Source: Rugalucina vietnamica
Taxonomy: Eukaryota > Mollusca > Bivalvia > Lucinida > Lucinidae
DNA length: 64,000 nucleotides
Assembly (NCBI GenBank): GCA_964017185.1
Contig: OZ024878.1
Span: 19,161,851-19,225,850 of the forward strand
Reading direction: 5' to 3'
Numbering within the stretch: the first letter of the stretch is position 1; every line of letters begins with the position of its first letter. The notes under the pieces are model-generated. The model did not search any database. It worked only from the letters and a program-made list of their open reading frames with translations, and was not told the DNA's origin. A program made the position numbers and the translations under genes. This document shows, piece by piece, positions 22,830-30,045 of this stretch.

Positions 22830-25513
22830 CCATACATTATAATTGTGAAACTTTGTTTTTCCAGACCGAATCTCTTGTGAATGATGACAGGGTTCGACCA
22901 TTTGACTTCGTTGTTGATCCCTACTCACAGCTACTCTTCTGGTCGTGTATGCAGAATAATGTTATCAACTTTACGAGAATAGGAGAGAAGTCGGGGGTCA
23001 AAGGGGGTGGAGTGGTGGTCAACGGGAGTAAACCGCGATATCTCGCTATTAATCCTGATAAAGGGTGAGTATGTGATTTGAAATGTTTGAGCCGCCTCGT
23101 GGGAAAACCAACAATGTGGTTTCCGAACAGGTCCGACACAAACCGGCCTGTACAGCTATAGAAGCAGGCTAAAAGCTTGAAATTTTGGAGTCAAGTAGAG
23201 GAGGAATTGTACTATCCGAGTAGCAAAAACAAAGGCGCTGATCAGCTTCGCGGGTACCGCGAAGCTGATCTGCGTCTTTGTTTTCGCCTAGGCAGATTGT
23301 TGTTTTCTCATGAGGCGGCTCAAATGTATGCAGTCAATCTGTTTTTCTCAAAAACACATTCTTTCAAACAGGCCTGAATAACAGACCTTTGTTAATTTTC
23401 GTACTAAATTATTGTGTTTTCATTGGTAAAAGGTGCATTATATGTGACCCCTGTAAAAACGAAAACCAACAACCTGCATATCGAAATCAAATGCGCAGAT
23501 CAGCTTGCAGTAATTGCACAGCTGATCAGCGCCTTTGTTTTCACTACACAGATAGTACAGTCCCTCTTCTTCTTAAATCCGAAATTTCAAGATTCTAGGG
23601 TTTGGGTTTTCGACCAGGTCCGACACAAACAGGCCTATACAGTCAAAGAAAAATGTTAGAAGCTTGGAATTTCTGATTTAACAAAAAGAAGGATTACACT
23701 ATCGGTGTAGTGAAAACAAAGTTGCTGATCAGCTGTGCAGTTACTGTGTTAGTTAGTGTTTACGCCTATGTGGAAAGATGGTTTACTCATTAAGCGGCAC
23801 ATTTAATGATAACTTCTTTTTCAAGCTTTGCCTCTGATGATACTGATGTTGTCTCTTACCTAAACCTATCTTTATTCTGCTTTTAGCCATCTATATTGGA
23901 CAGACCTGGTCAGTCCCCCAGCTATACGGAGAGCCTTGTATGATGGTACAACCCAGATTGACTTATTTACTGGGCTTGGAAAACCGGGCCCTATAACAAT
24001 AGATCTTGACAATGGATTACTGTTCTGGGCAGACATGGCTCAGCATATCATCGAGGTTTCTGACCTTTCTGGCGGGAACCGCCATACTCTAGTGCAAAGT
24101 AACATTCAGACGGTCGTAGGATTGGCTGTGTTACAGGATTATATATATTGGGTGGATAAGGATAAAAAGTTAATAGGGCGAGCGGAGAAACGCACGGGTA
24201 AATCACAGAGCTCTGTGTTAAATCGTATATCAAATTTAAGTGACCTTCACGCTGCTGTGTCAGTAACTAGGGCAGATATTAATATGCATCCATGTTCTAA
24301 AAATAATGGGAATTGTTCTCATATTTGTATAGCGAAGACGTTTAATTCAGCGCAGTGTTCGTGTCCAAATCATTTAGTGTTGAAAAACAACAAGGAATGC
24401 ACTGAAAAGACTACATGCCCACCTGACCAGTTCACGTGCGTCAGTGGAAATGTGATGTGTATTCCACGCATGTGGCGCTGTGATGGGACTCCCGAGTGTG
24501 CAGACAAATCTGACGAATTAAATTGCCCCGTCTGCAGCACTACGGAATTTCAATGCAAGGACGGAAAGTGTATTTCCGAGGATTTGGTCTGTGATGGGAC
24601 GCCGCAGTGTGTTTTAAAAGATGACGAAGATTCGTGTTGTGAAAATAAAGATCAAATTAAATGTGCTAAAACAGACAAGTGCTACGATAAAACGAAACGT
24701 TGCGATGGGGAACGTGACTGCGATGACGGAAGCGACGAGATGAGCTGTCCCGCCGACGTCACCATGGACGATATTCCAAAGTTTTCTGCCCATTATACCG
24801 TTGCCATAATCGTTGGTGTTGTTGCTATAGTTTTTATATTCATTATTGTGTTTGCGTGTAGAAGAAAATCGCCGGACGTTTTTGATACAGACCGTGATAT
24901 GATTCAGTTAACGAAACCATTAAATCCTCAATCGGAGTTGACGCCTCAAAATACATTAACTACCCGCAGCAAATCTCATAAAAATGAAAGACCCCAGCTA
25001 GCGGCTACAACATTAACATTAGGCTCGGACAGTGGTGGGAACGTGTACGACAGAAATCATGTGACCGGTGCCTCATCAAGTAGTCATAGCTCAGCGGTCA
25101 CCCAGTATCCCAAAGAAACGTTAAACCCACCCCCCAGCCCTGTGACAGATAGATCATTGTGTAATGTAGACTATTTAGGTGGTTATGACACTACAACACC
25201 TAATCCATCAATGATATCGATCAGATCGTTCAAAAGACATCATCGACGGCGGCAGATCCGCCCACCACCAACAACACCATGTAGTACTGACGTCTGTGAA
25301 GACAGTGAACCATACTTTCCTAAAGGATACTATAACAGTTCATTAAGAGACTTGAATTACGATTCATCCGACCCCTACCCTCCCCCACCCACCCCCCGCA
25401 GTCATTATTTCTCTGATGCATTGAGTTGCCCCGATTCGCCCACCACAGAGCGCAGCTATTTCACCCCATATGACCCTCCCCCACCCTCCCCTGTCGCTAA
25501 CTCTGACTGCTAG
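5742..25513 (+). CDS. LRP6: LRP5/6 Wnt co-receptor, 12 exons (5' part outside window)
   Basis: Exons join 5742-5873, 8801-9001, 9621-9816, 14544-14800, 15127-15267, 17445-17734, 18493-18719, 19274-19458, 20253-20597, 21233-21444, 22865-23064 and 23887-25513. All have AG/GT borders and one continuous frame. The product is a single-pass plasma-membrane co-receptor that, with Frizzled, binds Wnt; its phosphorylated tail recruits Axin and stabilises beta-catenin. Visible domain order is EGF1, YWTD propeller 2, EGF2, propeller 3, EGF3, propeller 4, EGF4, three LDLa repeats, membrane span, proline-rich tail. About 1,336 residues are encoded; vertebrate LRP6 is about 1,613, so signal peptide and propeller 1 (about 280 residues) lie upstream. 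Several exon lengths (132, 201+196, 290, 227, 185 bp) equal those I recall for vertebrate LRP5/6, implying an ancient gene structure. Invertebrates usually have one LRP5/6, so LRP5 versus LRP6 is not a meaningful distinction here. Confidence 0.95.
5915..6193. repeat. MITE family A, copy 2
   Basis: Full length, starting 42 bp after the EGF1 donor and lying between the live exon and its relics. The central palindrome is damaged (gaacggccttgtcaaagtgg). Confidence 0.8.
6191..6316 (+). pseudogene. Decayed partial copy of LRP5/6 EGF1 exon and its intron (relic 2)
   Basis: This stretch aligns with 5811-5910: gagtacaagggtgca, acccacatgagta, gtcatgagcaac, aaaacatgcacaaatgg, then taacttaacatgttga and tgtcaagttatagaagtca match exon end, donor region and about 35 bp of intron. 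The donor gtaagt has become gtaact and the frame is broken by an A-rich insertion, so it is not an exon. Confidence 0.68.
6322..6378 (+). pseudogene. Third decayed copy of EGF1 exon end (relic 3)
   Basis: gtttgtccaacaggagta, cgatcacgagtagg and aaaacttgtgctgattg follow relic 2 directly and again match the last third of the EGF1 exon. Relics 1-3 share GAGTA and TCA(T/C)GAG variants absent from the live exon, suggesting one duplicated lineage or an older version of the exon. Confidence 0.58.
6389..8018 (+). mobile_element. Pearl/Helentron-like element with internal tandem array
   Basis: It opens ataccccccgcaaaacg after TT; the inverted copy ttttgcggggggtat lies about 40 bp before the 3' end (ttctagtt|tt). 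Such asymmetric terminal inverted repeats and insertion at TT are features of Helentron-type non-autonomous elements, and a tandem core is known from bivalve CvA/pearl elements. No Rep/helicase coding is present. The class assignment is inference. Confidence 0.6.
6640..7850. repeat. Tandem array, about 190-bp unit, about 6 copies
   Basis: The phrase caataatggttggtagtgca recurs near 6834, 7024, 7214, 7406, 7601 and, degenerate, 7793, each followed by gtgaaatcaactcctcc and cacatattgaagatgtgcat. The copies are moderately diverged and the last is the weakest. Nothing coding. Confidence 0.85.
8055..8702. mobile_element. Foldback element with CACCGACA-word arms
   Basis: The left arm (about 8080-8245) repeats gacaactcaccgacag-like words; the right arm (about 8548-8690) carries the inverse, gtcggtgagttgtc. 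Outer ends share a(a)gg.a and cctcac/gtgagg. The 300-bp middle is AT-rich with no ORF. Ends are approximate. Confidence 0.62.
8801..9001 (+). CDS. LRP6: LRP5/6 exon: start of propeller 2
   Basis: 201 bp after acceptor ttttctag, before donor gtatgt. It reads [20 protein letters not shown] and later [20 protein letters not shown], the first blade of propeller 2. The wording is nearly identical to vertebrate LRP6 at this point. With the next exon it sums to 397 bp, the size of one vertebrate exon as I remember it, so the intron at 9002-9620 may be a gain in this lineage or a loss in vertebrates. A 215-bp hairpin begins only 23 nt beyond the donor. Confidence 0.95.
9025..9239. repeat. Hairpin MITE next to propeller-2 exon donor
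   Basis: attagcaagaactttatttt at the left and its inverse at the right continue as arms of about 85 bp (cttatgtttgcgagaaataa) around a short loop. It starts 23 nt after the donor at 9002. Related fragments (attcgcgaatatta) occur at 20940-21130 and 26050-26170. Confidence 0.8.
9336..9573. repeat. MITE family B, copy 2
   Basis: Full length with intact central hairpin (cagcttcgcggtaaccgcgaagctg). Its frame produces a pseudo-protein ([18 protein letters not shown]) often seen in bivalve gene models. It ends 47 nt before the next exon. Confidence 0.88.
9621..9816 (+). CDS. LRP6: LRP5/6 exon: propeller 2, second blade
   Basis: 196 bp, acceptor tttgtttcag, donor gtgagt. It encodes [38 protein letters not shown] and [13 protein letters not shown]: a complete LDLR-type YWTD blade. 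The exon ends inside a Gly codon (GG|G) that is completed by the next exon, before YMYWTDWG. Confidence 0.95.
9934..11952. repeat. MITE family D split by a family C insertion
   Basis: The left part 9934-9960 (ctggccccaaggttataaaac) and right part 11748-11952 (caagctcagctcagctaagc...cctcagggcctgg) together form one family D element of about 230 bp, as in the intact copy at 26259-26501. Confidence 0.7.
9961..11747 (+). mobile_element. Family C Helentron-like element, near full length
   Basis: It opens ttagctcacctgagcc; the inverted copy ctcaggtgagc lies about 30 bp before the end, followed by hairpin aggaccattggtcct. The body has three related units of about 460 bp (starting near 10039, 10498 and 11265: ttcaaagatcttcttctctg, aggtcacatgaccaagatgg, gaccttgacc), the second and third separated by 10935-11265 of unrelated DNA. 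The insertion site is a T-run inside a family D MITE. No coding capacity. Confidence 0.72.
12696..12920 (+). repeat. SINE inside left palindrome arm
   Basis: tRNA-like head ggcgccgtggttaaagtgg followed by cttgcgggtgtgccgggtg and cggggtactcccgttttc; the last two match the body of the SINE at 48822-49077. Ends near aaaactgaataaaacc. Confidence 0.68.
13473..13688 (-). repeat. SINE inside right palindrome arm
   Basis: Inverse of 12696-12920 at the mirrored position, so the SINE was present before the arm was duplicated. Confidence 0.68.
14544..14800 (+). CDS. LRP6: LRP5/6 exon: propeller 2, blades 3-4
   Basis: 257 bp, acceptor tttttccag, donor gttagt (slightly non-consensus). It encodes [40 protein letters not shown] and [17 protein letters not shown], ending [10 protein letters not shown]. 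Compared with vertebrate LRP6 there is a short insertion before KIYW (TENNPKIYW against a shorter loop), which lengthens this exon. Confidence 0.95.
14962..15095. repeat. MITE family B fragment
   Basis: Right half only, from the central hairpin (gttgatcagcacctttt) to gtttgtgtcgaaccc, and diverged. It lies in the 326-bp intron before the propeller-2 closing exon. Confidence 0.6.
15127..15267 (+). CDS. LRP6: LRP5/6 exon: end of propeller 2
   Basis: 141 bp, acceptor atcttcag, donor gttggt (weak). It encodes [20 protein letters not shown] and [20 protein letters not shown], the closing blade of propeller 2, and leads in phase into EGF2. It is separated from the preceding exon by only 326 bp, one of the shortest introns of this gene. 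Confidence 0.94.
15290..15793 (+). repeat. Family B fragment joined to family C element
   Basis: 15290-15344 is the left end of family B (atgcgaaaacaaaggcgcag) cut in the hairpin; at 15345 it passes into family C (caatcaaagccaaatttc) to its 3' end (ggaccattggtcctctgg) at 15793. The family C part lacks its 5' end. Confidence 0.7.
16165..16709 (+). repeat. Repeat G with three tandem units of about 165 bp
   Basis: The head gcctgcacgaagtgcat, gtcacctcggacgtcc also occurs in the foldback arms (12990 and 13370). It is followed by units starting near 16258, 16427 and 16589, each with tatatct(ctt)gaccat, ttgctagatattggtctg and gacccaccctgggtgacc. No ORF of note. Confidence 0.75.
16710..16912. repeat. 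MITE family B, diverged copy
   Basis: Runs from tctgaccaggtcagacac through a hairpin agccgtgcagctactgcacggct to gcatatgtaaaaaagcagg. The hairpin stem sequence differs from the other copies but is still complementary. Confidence 0.65.
17245..17396. repeat. MITE family B, truncated copy before EGF2 exon
   Basis: Central hairpin cagctgtgcagtgactgcacagctg is intact; the right end is lost. It ends about 48 nt before the EGF2 exon. Confidence 0.7.
17445..17734 (+). CDS. LRP6: LRP5/6 exon: EGF2 and start of propeller 3
   Basis: 290 bp, acceptor cctttttccag, donor gtagga. It encodes EGF2 ([41 protein letters not shown]) and then [19 protein letters not shown] of propeller 3. It ends on a codon boundary. 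The length equals the vertebrate exon at the same place, from memory. A long antisense ORF overlaps it but is only a shadow. Confidence 0.95.
18241..18372. repeat. Hairpin repeat H
   Basis: catttaagcctggtgtccctttt, then a hairpin agaatagccccagatgtg/cacatcccatctgggg.ggctattct. Related copies: 34567-34680 (hairpin part) and 53330-53371 (head part). The rest of this intron (17735-18492) shows nothing. Confidence 0.65.
18493..18719 (+). CDS. LRP6: LRP5/6 exon: propeller 3, blade 2
   Basis: 227 bp. The acceptor could be read as cag|ag or cagag|; the first (exon from AGT) keeps the conserved [11 protein letters not shown], so it was chosen. It continues [39 protein letters not shown] and [12 protein letters not shown]. 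It ends inside a Gly codon. Note YWVD instead of YWTD/YWAD in this blade. Confidence 0.95.
19112..19252. repeat. MITE family B, truncated copy before propeller-3 exon
   Basis: Lacks part of the left half; the right end cggttttctcacgatg stops 21 nt before the exon at 19274. Confidence 0.7.
19274..19458 (+). CDS. LRP6: LRP5/6 exon: propeller 3, blades 3-4
   Basis: 185 bp, acceptor tgttgtag, donor gtgagt. It encodes [20 protein letters not shown], a short turn [16 protein letters not shown] and [19 protein letters not shown]. Vertebrates have NG where this protein has YG in the FTIDY blade. A family B MITE ends about 20 nt before the acceptor, so the branch point may lie in repeat sequence. Confidence 0.95.
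19674..19898. repeat. MITE family B, full copy
   Basis: gagcctgtgcatgagaaaac to ttctcacgcacaggctc, with intact hairpin cagcttcgcggtaaccgcgaagctg. Confidence 0.88.
19964..20187. repeat. MITE family B, full copy with damaged hairpin
   Basis: Left hairpin arm mostly deleted (aaaggtgcaaagtaactgcgaag). It is only 65 bp from the preceding copy in the same intron. Confidence 0.82.
20253..20597 (+). CDS. LRP6: LRP5/6 exon: end of propeller 3 and EGF3
   Basis: 345 bp, acceptor cgtttctag, donor gtaagg. It encodes [52 protein letters not shown] and EGF3 ([31 protein letters not shown]). The EGF3 loop is longer than in vertebrates: [11 protein letters not shown] replaces a short glycine-containing loop and adds an NET sequon that could be N-glycosylated. 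Confidence 0.94.
20940..21130. repeat. AT-rich repeat with gcgaat words
   Basis: Contains atttcgcgaattttc, tttgcgagtaagtg, tctttattagcgagaa and aattcgcgaatattag, related to the region 9055-9300. No ORF. The rest of intron 20598-21232 shows nothing. Confidence 0.5.
21233..21444 (+). CDS. LRP6: LRP5/6 exon: start of propeller 4
   Basis: 212 bp, acceptor tttgtttttcag, donor gtaata. It encodes [39 protein letters not shown] and [20 protein letters not shown]. It ends on a codon boundary. YWIG replaces YWTD, in line with the degenerate first blade of propeller 4 (YWID) in vertebrates. Confidence 0.93.
21594..21782. repeat. MITE family F (TTATAACA ends)
   Basis: acaccttgacctctttataaca at the left and tgttataaagaggttgaggtg at the right form inverted ends; internal ataacacgg words repeat. 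A second copy lies at 53530-53695. Confidence 0.75.
21848..22241. repeat. MITE family A flanked by 64-bp direct repeat
   Basis: 21848-21911 and 22178-22241 are the same 64 bp (aaaaagtctgaagagaagta...ctctgggaggtt) with a family A copy (21913-22173) between them. A 64-bp duplication is too long for a transposition target site. Confidence 0.85.
22253..22531. repeat. MITE family A, opposite orientation
   Basis: Starts 12 bp after the second 64-bp repeat. The centre is gaaccgcctcagtgaggcggttc, different from its neighbour (ctcggcgag) but still fully palindromic. Confidence 0.88.
22665..22827. repeat. Repeat J copy and T-run
   Basis: cataatcagaaagaaattcc, ccgaggtgggg as at 1325-1405, ending in an uninterrupted T30 tract at about 22797-22827 just before the next LRP5/6 exon. 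Confidence 0.6.
22865..23064 (+). CDS. LRP6: LRP5/6 exon: propeller 4, second blade
   Basis: 200 bp, acceptor gtttttccag (a T30 run lies 37 nt before the exon), donor gtgagt. It encodes [30 protein letters not shown] and [17 protein letters not shown] matches the vertebrate YWTC blade that lacks the canonical motif. A run of glycines (KGGGVVV) is specific to this protein as far as I recall. Confidence 0.92.
23089..23322. repeat. MITE family B, full copy
   Basis: Begins 24 nt after the donor at 23065; ends gagccgcctcgtggg / catgaggcggctc. Flanks aaatgttt and aaatgtat suggest an 8-bp target duplication with one mismatch. Confidence 0.88.
23455..23802. repeat. Two fused MITE family B copies
   Basis: A left-to-right copy (hairpin near 23500) fades at 23600 into a right-to-left copy (hairpin near 23735), making a head-to-head composite with eroded ends. 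Confidence 0.6.
23887..25513 (+). CDS. LRP6: LRP5/6 terminal exon: propeller 4 end, EGF4, LDLa x3, TM, tail
   Basis: 1,627 bp, acceptor ctgcttttag, stop TAG at 25511-25513. Order: [40 protein letters not shown] and [11 protein letters not shown] (propeller 4); [17 protein letters not shown] (EGF4); LDLa1 [25 protein letters not shown]; LDLa2 [18 protein letters not shown]; LDLa3 ending [11 protein letters not shown]; a hydrophobic span [20 protein letters not shown] followed by CRRK; then the tail. The tail keeps HVTGASSSS and five proline-rich sites: [43 protein letters not shown] and [12 protein letters not shown], the sites phosphorylated by GSK3/CK1 to dock Axin. In vertebrates this region is split over about ten exons, so introns have been lost here (or were never gained). 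Confidence 0.96.
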
Positions 25514-26256
25514 GCTGTATGAACTCAGGTGAACAGATACTGTACTCTTCTGAAATTTTAGGACTAAACAATACATCCTGAATATATGAACAAAAAATTT
25601 TCTTAAAAAGTTTTTCATATTATTAATTTTTTTTTTTTCAAAGGTAAACTTGTTCATACAATGCGGAAGAAATGGTATGTATAATACAGTGGAAATTTCC
25701 TTACTGTTATTTAAGGCCAGTATTCTGATCTGAATCTGTCAATCTATATCTCCTTTACATTATGAAAACTTGCCAATGCAATATACAGAGAATTTTTTCA
25801 GCATTAAAACTTGAAAATTTCATTGAAAAAATTTTGATAATTTTTTTCTATGTTTGCTCAAAACATTGATTGTGGGAAAGTGTTAGTGGGAACGAGTACC
25901 CACAATCTATGTTTTGGATCAAAAAATAAGAAAAGTAGCTATACCCCTGCATTCCACAGTTTTGCTATATAAAAGTGGGATACGAGGGGTATATTTTTTA
26001 TGGACAAGTTTTCCTGATAAATGGCAAACATTGGATGTTGTTCTTGATATTGATATACAGTCAACCAAATTATTTTTGTGAGTATTTTATTCTCAGGAGC
26101 GATTTGTAATTGCAATAGTTGCGAGAAAGAAGAATTAGTGAAAATAAATTGCTATGAAAATGTCAATTTTTGAGACCAGTAAAGTTCAATTAAACATTTT
26201 AGCTCAACTGAGTTCATGCAGAGACCTATTCACAGTTACAAGTCCATTTCTCACCT
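25514..26256 (+). other. LRP5/6 3' flank, probable 3' UTR start
   Basis: Directly follows the stop codon, AT-rich, with a family A MITE at 25758-26019. An AATAAA is at 26143-26148 and another at 32849-32854 in a long AT-rich unique stretch; which is used cannot be told from sequence. Confidence 0.35.
25758..26019. repeat. MITE family A in LRP5/6 3' flank
   Basis: Ends are intact (cattatgaaaacttgcc / gttttcctgat), but most of the central palindrome is gone (tgtgggaaagtgttagtg). Confidence 0.82.
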
Positions 26257-26258
26257 GG

Positions 26259-26501
26259 CCCCGAGGTTATTAAACTTTTTTCAAGCTCAACTCAGCTGAG
26301 CATAAAATTTGATCTGCTCATAATCAATGAAATAACCAAAATTGGTTGAAATTTCAGGTTCAATTTGCCAAAGCCTGTAATTTATCCTGCTAATAAATGT
26401 TAAAATGCCAACAATTGTTGGCATTTTAACATTTATGAGAAGGATAAATTTTAGTCTCAGCTAAGCTGAGCATGAAAAAAGTTTTATAACCTCGGGGCCA
26501 G
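26259..26501. repeat. MITE family D, intact palindromic copy
   Basis: ctggccccgaggttattaaac / ttttataacctcggggccag with arms over 100 bp meeting at gccaacaattgttggc. It is flanked on both sides by cagttacaagtccattt (26232-26248 and 26506-26522). Confidence 0.85.
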
Positions 26502-26522
26502 TTCTCAGTTACAAGTCCATTT

Positions 26523-29500
26523 TTAGCTCACCTGAGCCGAAGGCTCATAGGTGAGCTTATAGTATACACATGCTCCGGCGTCCGTCCGTCCATCGTCCGT
26601 CCGTCCGTCGTCCGTCCGTCGTCGTCCACAATTTCAAAGATCTTCTTCTCTGAAACCGCCGGGCCGATTGTTCTCATATTACACATACACCATCTACAGG
26701 TAGGGGGAAATAATAATTGTGTTTTTTGTTTTGATCGGATAAGGACTCTGGTTGCTATGGCAACTTATGCTTCCCATAGACTTATAATGGAAAAAAGTGA
26801 AAATTGCCAGTTTTTGCTGTCTTGTTGGAGATATTTGAATTTTGTTTTTGCAGAAATGTTTATTGAGTAGTCTTTTACGTTTCATGTGACTTTTGTCCTA
26901 ATCCTTCATTTTGATTGGTTGCAGGGACCCCATATAGGGCAAAATTTCGAAAAACATTCAAAAATCTTCTTCTCAGAAACTGTCAAGGGGATGAAGCCTA
27001 TACTTTGTATACATGTTCCTGACAGTGACCTCTACATAATTTGTGTTTTTTATTCCAGGCGGATTAGAATTCTGGTCGCTATGGCAACTTAAAGTTTCCA
27101 TAGACTTATAATGGGAAAAGTGGAAATCGGCTATTTTTCCGCTAAAATTGCAGAGATTTGAATTTTGTTTTTGCAGAAATGTTTATTGAGTAGTGTTTGA
27201 CGTTTCTTGCGAGTTTTGTCCTAATCCTTTATTTTGATTGGTTGCTGGGGCCCCATAAAGGGCAAAATTTTGAAAAAAACATTCAAAAATCTTCTCCTCA
27301 AAAACTGTCAAGTGGATGAATCCTGTACTTTGTATACATGTTCCTGACAGTAGCCTCTACATAATTTGTGTTTTTTATTTCAGTCGGATAAGAACTCTGG
27401 TTGCTATGGTAACTTTAAGTTTCCATAGACTTATAATGGGAAAAGTGGAAATTAGCTATTTTTTGAAAACTATTGCAGCCTGAGATCTGAAAAGTGGTAG
27501 ATGCAAACAACTAATGGATTAGATGAAGGTATATGATTAATTTAGGTCAAGGTCATCTCTTGACCTTGGCCGGTCTGTCGTCCATACACACTTTTCAAAG
27601 ATTTTTTTCTCTGAAACCCATACATGTGATATCTTCTTTGGCCCAAATAGGGAGATTTGTGTTTTGAAATAGGGAGATTGGGTCTCAAATAGGGAGATTT
27701 TAGCGCGGTTAAAAAGCGAAGATTTTTTGCCATTTTTGTGCAAAAGATGCATTACATTTGCCTTATGATCCCTTATATCTTCAAGATTTTGCTAATGGGT
27801 GGTAATTTTATAACAAATTAATAATTCCATAATTAAATATAATCACAGCTGAGGAAATTTTAATTCTCAAATCGGTCTAGCTAAGTGATGACGTCATCAT
27901 GGACATACAACATGCATGTACAAAGCGTATCTAAGAAGTCGCGAAAACTAATTACATTTATTATTTCATACTTTATGTCCATTGTATCAACGTCAGTTCG
28001 AGAAAATTTAAATATTTTAATGTATTGAAATAAAACAGACAAAGAAAAAAGCAGAAAAACGTACAAATTTCTTTCCATTTTCCACAGAAATTTGTGTTTC
28101 AAGTTTTTTGTAATTCCAATGTTTACTTTATTAGCTGGTACCCCGCATTTTTCTGGTTAGATAACGCAGTTGCTCCCCCTTATTATAACCGTTTCGTTCC
28201 AATAGTTTGTAGGTCGGAAAATTTACCCGACTTTTTGCCTTACGCTACGTTCGACGCAAGCGGTGTTTTCATGTGTATGCCGATCTTTGGCGTTTGTTTT
28301 AAACTTATATGTTAATCATTTGATGTCGCGCCGCCACCCAATTATCGCTGGTCACTATCTGTCTGGAGTTTAATATTAAATTTTGATTTTGGCTCCGAGC
28401 TCAAAATCAGAAAATTGTTACGCAGTGTTGAAACGACAGACGGACATTATTGCACAATGTCAAAGCGGCTTCGGTAGATTATCGAGGAAGCTCCGCCCAC
28501 GCGATAGTTAGAATGGGCCAATCAGCAAGTGTTGCATGAATTACTGCGATGTTTACCCAACACATTAAAACCGCAAGGTTACCAGTCCTCACGTTTCAGT
28601 AACTTTCACACTTTTCCGAGAAAATTGTTTTGATAACTAGGCAATTAACAGAGGCAATTATCATGTTGACACGTGTGGAGTAGTGGTATATTGCGTCTGA
28701 AACTTGTGAATATAAGGACCGATCGAACTTTTTTCAGGGAAAAATCGGAAAAAATGTTTTTACTCGGACCGATAAAAATGCAAAAAATGAAAGATAAATC
28801 GGTCCCACGTGTTCAAAATGCCCGATAATCTTTAAAGGACAATAAGAATTAATTGTCCTATTACGATTATCGGCAATGTTTAATCCAAGCCCTCCAAATT
28901 AAAGACGCATTAATCTTTCTAAAGATGAACTCTGATCAAATTAGCGGTTGGATTATACACTGTACCTGTAAGACTGACAATTTGTCGCATCATTAATCCC
29001 TTCTCACTTCGCCAATTACGCAATAAAGTGTCTGCATTGTCTCCTAAATTACTCCAAGGTATTTATCGGGTCAATGATCAATAACACGTACCGTATATTA
29101 CCGCAATATTAAAAATGGAACATTGCCGAAAAATTAGGATAGGCAAATACTGAAATCGGGAGATTTGGGCCCTACTGGGCTGGGCGGGGGACAATCGGGT
29201 TAGGAAGCCCAAAATCGGGAAAACCCGACGAGATCGGGAGATATCACATGTATGCTGAAACCACTTGGCCAATCAAAGCCAAATTTTATATGAAGCATCT
29301 ATAGGAAGTGGGAACCAATGTGTATATAAATAATCCAGGTCACATGACCAAGATGGCCGCCATGCCCATATATGGTAAAAACCCTTAAAATATCTTCTTC
29401 TCCAGAACTGGTGAACCGATTTCAACGAAACTTTGCATAAAGTATGGGTGACTCAAGTACTACAATGTATATATAAAACATGACCCTGTGGTGACCTTGA

Positions 29501-29862
29501 CCTATTTTATGGCAAGGTCAACATAGTCACCATAGGTTGTCAATGCATTTAAATGGGGAAAACTTTTAAAATGTCATTTTAAGTGAAAGTCTTGCAAGAA
29601 ATGGACAGTAGGACTGAAATTTAATGATTCTGAAAAAATGGACCCCAGGGGCTCATCTGCTTTTAAAATGTTATTTGAAGGGGAAAATCAGCAGGAAATT
29701 GGCAAATGGACAAAATATTGATTATTCTGAAAAAAGAAAATGGCCCAAGGGCTTCATCTGTCCCTGCACTGGGATTAAATACCATAATATTCAAATATGT
29801 TTATTGGTATATGAAGCAGATCTCAGGTGAGCGTTTACAGGACCATTGGTCCTCTGGTTCAC
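26523..29862 (+). mobile_element. Family C element interrupted by a DNA transposon
   Basis: 5' part 26523-27618 (ttagctcacctgagccg, a gtccgtccgtc stretch, two tandem units of about 350 bp with gcagaaatgtttattgagta); 3' part 29255-29862 ending aggaccattggtcctctgg. The interruption is 27619-29254. Rejoining at ctgaaacc restores the family order seen at 10060. Confidence 0.75.
27619..29254. mobile_element. 1.64-kb DNA transposon with perfect 8-bp target duplication
   Basis: CTGAAACC at 27611-27618 and 29255-29262 flanks inverted ends catacatgtgatatc / gatatcacatgtatg. Sub-terminal words aatagggagatt (three on the left) and atcgggagattt (right) recur. An 8-bp duplication fits hAT or P-type elements. 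The longest frame inside is 73 codons with no transposase match, so it is non-autonomous. The centre has gctccgcccac and gggccaatcag, GC-box and CCAAT-like strings. Confidence 0.8.
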
Positions 29863-30045
29863 CTTCCTATGGCTACAAATTTGATTGAAACTTCCCCATG
29901 AAACTTCAAATTCTCATTTTGCATTGTACAATATCATTGTATTCATGTCATTCATTGAATATGATTTGAAACAAGAGTTTGTTGAAGTCGAGTCTTTTTC
30001 AAGTTCTTTTATACACACTGGTTTACCAGAGAAAACCAATGCTAC

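Noticed and set aside
28094..28315. 73-codon + strand frame in the 8-bp-duplication transposon
   Set aside because: No transposase or zinc-finger motif and it is cut by stops on both sides.
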